DNA of 64,000 nucleotides from Desmonostoc vinosum HA7617-LM4. GTDB taxonomy: Bacteria; Cyanobacteriota; Cyanobacteriia; Cyanobacteriales; Nostocaceae. Shown here piece after piece: positions 63,044-64,000 of the stretch (the stretch's first letter is position 1; each line of letters opens with the position of its first letter). The stretch is from contig JAHHHC010000022.1 in the NCBI GenBank assembly GCA_019359515.1, positions 1 to 64,000 on the forward strand. Reading direction: 5' to 3'. The notes under the pieces are model-generated. The model had not been told where the DNA came from. It made no database searches and saw nothing but the letters and a program-made list of their open reading frames with translations. The position numbers and the translations under genes are program-made.

Positions 63044-63898
63044 ATGACCTTTTTCATTGGTTGTGCAGTTTGGGCGTATAAAGGCTGGGTGGGTGAACTT
63101 TATCCACTAGGCACTCGTACTACCGAGTTTTTACATCTTTATAGCCGTCGCTTAACCACTGTGGAAGGTAATACCACCTTTTATGCTGTACCTAACCAAG
63201 AAACTGTTACCCGTTGGGCAACCGAAACACCTCCTGGCTTTGAATTTTGTCTGAAATTACCTAGAGATATCACCCATCAAGGCTTACTGCAACCACATAT
63301 CCCTGCTGCTTTAAAATTTCTTGCAGGGATGCGACTTTTAAATCAGCGTCTGGGGCCGATTTTTGCTCAATTACCACCCAGTTATGCACCTGCTTTGCTT
63401 GACGATTTGACAACTTTTTTGTCAGCTTGGCCACGCCAAGACGCACCTCTAGCACTAGAAGTCAGGCATCCAGACTGGTTTAAGGAACCTCATGCTAGCA
63501 ATTTGACAGCACTTTTAGAAAAGCTCGGCGTAGGAAGAGTGCTTTTAGACTCGCGTCCGATTTACACTGGAGATGATGATCCGCAACTACAATCGGAACG
63601 GCGCAAACCCAAATTACCGTTACAATTGAGCGTGACAGCTCCTTTTAGCCTGATTAGGTTTATCTCGCATCCTACTTTAGCAGTGAATCAGCCCTTGATG
63701 GCAGAGTGGGTCAAGCAGATTCAGCAATGGTTGCAAGCGGGAGTGCGAATTTATTTCTTTGTCCATTGTCCAATAGAAATGCGATCGCCAAGCACAGCCT
63801 TTTACTTCCAACAGCTATTAGAACAGAGTGGTGTAGCAGTTCCACCACTGCCAGGGAATAACCTTAAGCATCCCCCCAATCAACTCAGTTTGTGGTAA
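63044..63898 (+). CDS. DUF72 (YecE-like) protein
   Basis: A 284-residue TIM-barrel-like DUF72 protein. Markers are the start FIGCAVWAYKGWVGELYP, TVEGNTTFYAVPNQETVTRW, FCLKLPRDITH, LGPIFAQLPPSY, ALEVRHPDWF and the C-terminal IYFFVHCPIEMRSP. The family is widespread and its biochemistry is not settled. Ends with QLSLW, the typical C-terminus. No operon partner in the window. Confidence 0.9.
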   Translation: MTFFIGCAVWAYKGWVGELYPLGTRTTEFLHLYSRRLTTVEGNTTFYAVPNQETVTRWATETPPGFEFCLKLPRDITHQGLLQPHIPAALKFLAGMRLLNQRLGPIFAQLPPSYAPALLDDLTTFLSAWPRQDAPLALEVRHPDWFKEPHASNLTALLEKLGVGRVLLDSRPIYTGDDDPQLQSERRKPKLPLQLSVTAPFSLIRFISHPTLAVNQPLMAEWVKQIQQWLQAGVRIYFFVHCPIEMRSPSTAFYFQQLLEQSGVAVPPLPGNNLKHPPNQLSLW

Positions 63899-64000
63899 GC
63901 AAACTGTTTCTTCCCATCCTTTTTGGACTTTCGCCAGATATTTCATATTTAATAATTTCAAAAAGAGCGATAATTATCATTACAGTACTTTTCTGTTACT

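Overview
The window is chromosomal DNA of a filamentous, probably heterocyst-forming cyanobacterium (Nostocales: Nostoc, Anabaena, Calothrix and relatives). The signs are many HIP1 octamers (GCGATCGC), intergenic spacers full of short tandem repeats of the GGGGAAT / GGGACTG / CCCCGCGT kind, and typical gene content: the purC-bamA-lpxC-fabZ-lpxA-lpxB cluster, sulfolipid genes sqdB and sqdX, ycf46 and ycf35, ndhD, a CyaB1-type adenylate cyclase, and several Ser/Thr kinases with zinc ribbons. No rRNA operon, prophage, CRISPR array or intact transposase was seen. Genus is inferred, not proven.

Layout. 1-1.6 kb: a Phd/RelE toxin-antitoxin pair and a Uma2 nuclease. 1.8-9.7 kb: recA with a LexA-like box, a Ser/Thr kinase with a PsbP-like tail, a c-di-GMP EAL protein with a degenerate GGDEF motif, a secreted ricin-type lectin, a CNNM/CorC transporter-like protein and an exported protein. 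9.9-13.6 kb: a CAU-anticodon tRNA (probably Ile2), two hypotheticals, pyrE with a strong terminator, and thiC behind a TPP riboswitch. 13.7-16.2 kb: an A+T-rich two-gene DUF262 + HEPN operon (putative defence) and a second Uma2 gene. 16.3-22.5 kb: pseudouridine synthase, PAS histidine kinase, zinc-ribbon PP2C phosphatase, FHA-Ser/Thr kinase and a DUF4327-like gene.

23-25.6 kb: a two-domain sulfurtransferase broken by one TGA inside a HIP1-like site, a DUF6220-like membrane protein, a GAF-LuxR regulator, and a 51-codon ORF with every hallmark of a lasso-peptide precursor. 25.9-37.3 kb: alpha/beta hydrolases, DUF4112, YihY, DUF1517 and DUF1003 proteins, a kinase fused to a formylglycine-enzyme-like domain, potC without its transporter partners, and a DUF1825 protein. 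37.3-46.5 kb: a solitary cytosine-5 methyltransferase overlapping lpxB, then lpxA, fabZ, lpxC, bamA and purC, all on the minus strand: an envelope biogenesis block.

46.6-64 kb: a 169-bp MITE-like element whose inverted near-twin lies at 30.6 kb, the CyaB1-type cyclase, sqdX and sqdB separated by an opposite-strand acetyltransferase, the RHH-ycf46-ycf35 cluster, a third Uma2 gene, an exported cyanovirin-N homolog, the ndhD / coiled-coil / thrB group and a DUF72 protein.

Best candidates for something new are the DUF262-HEPN pair (13719-15313), the orphan lasso-type precursor (25407-25562), the 169-bp four-hairpin mobile repeat, and the nonsense mutation at a HIP1-like site considered together with the solitary cytosine-5 methyltransferase.
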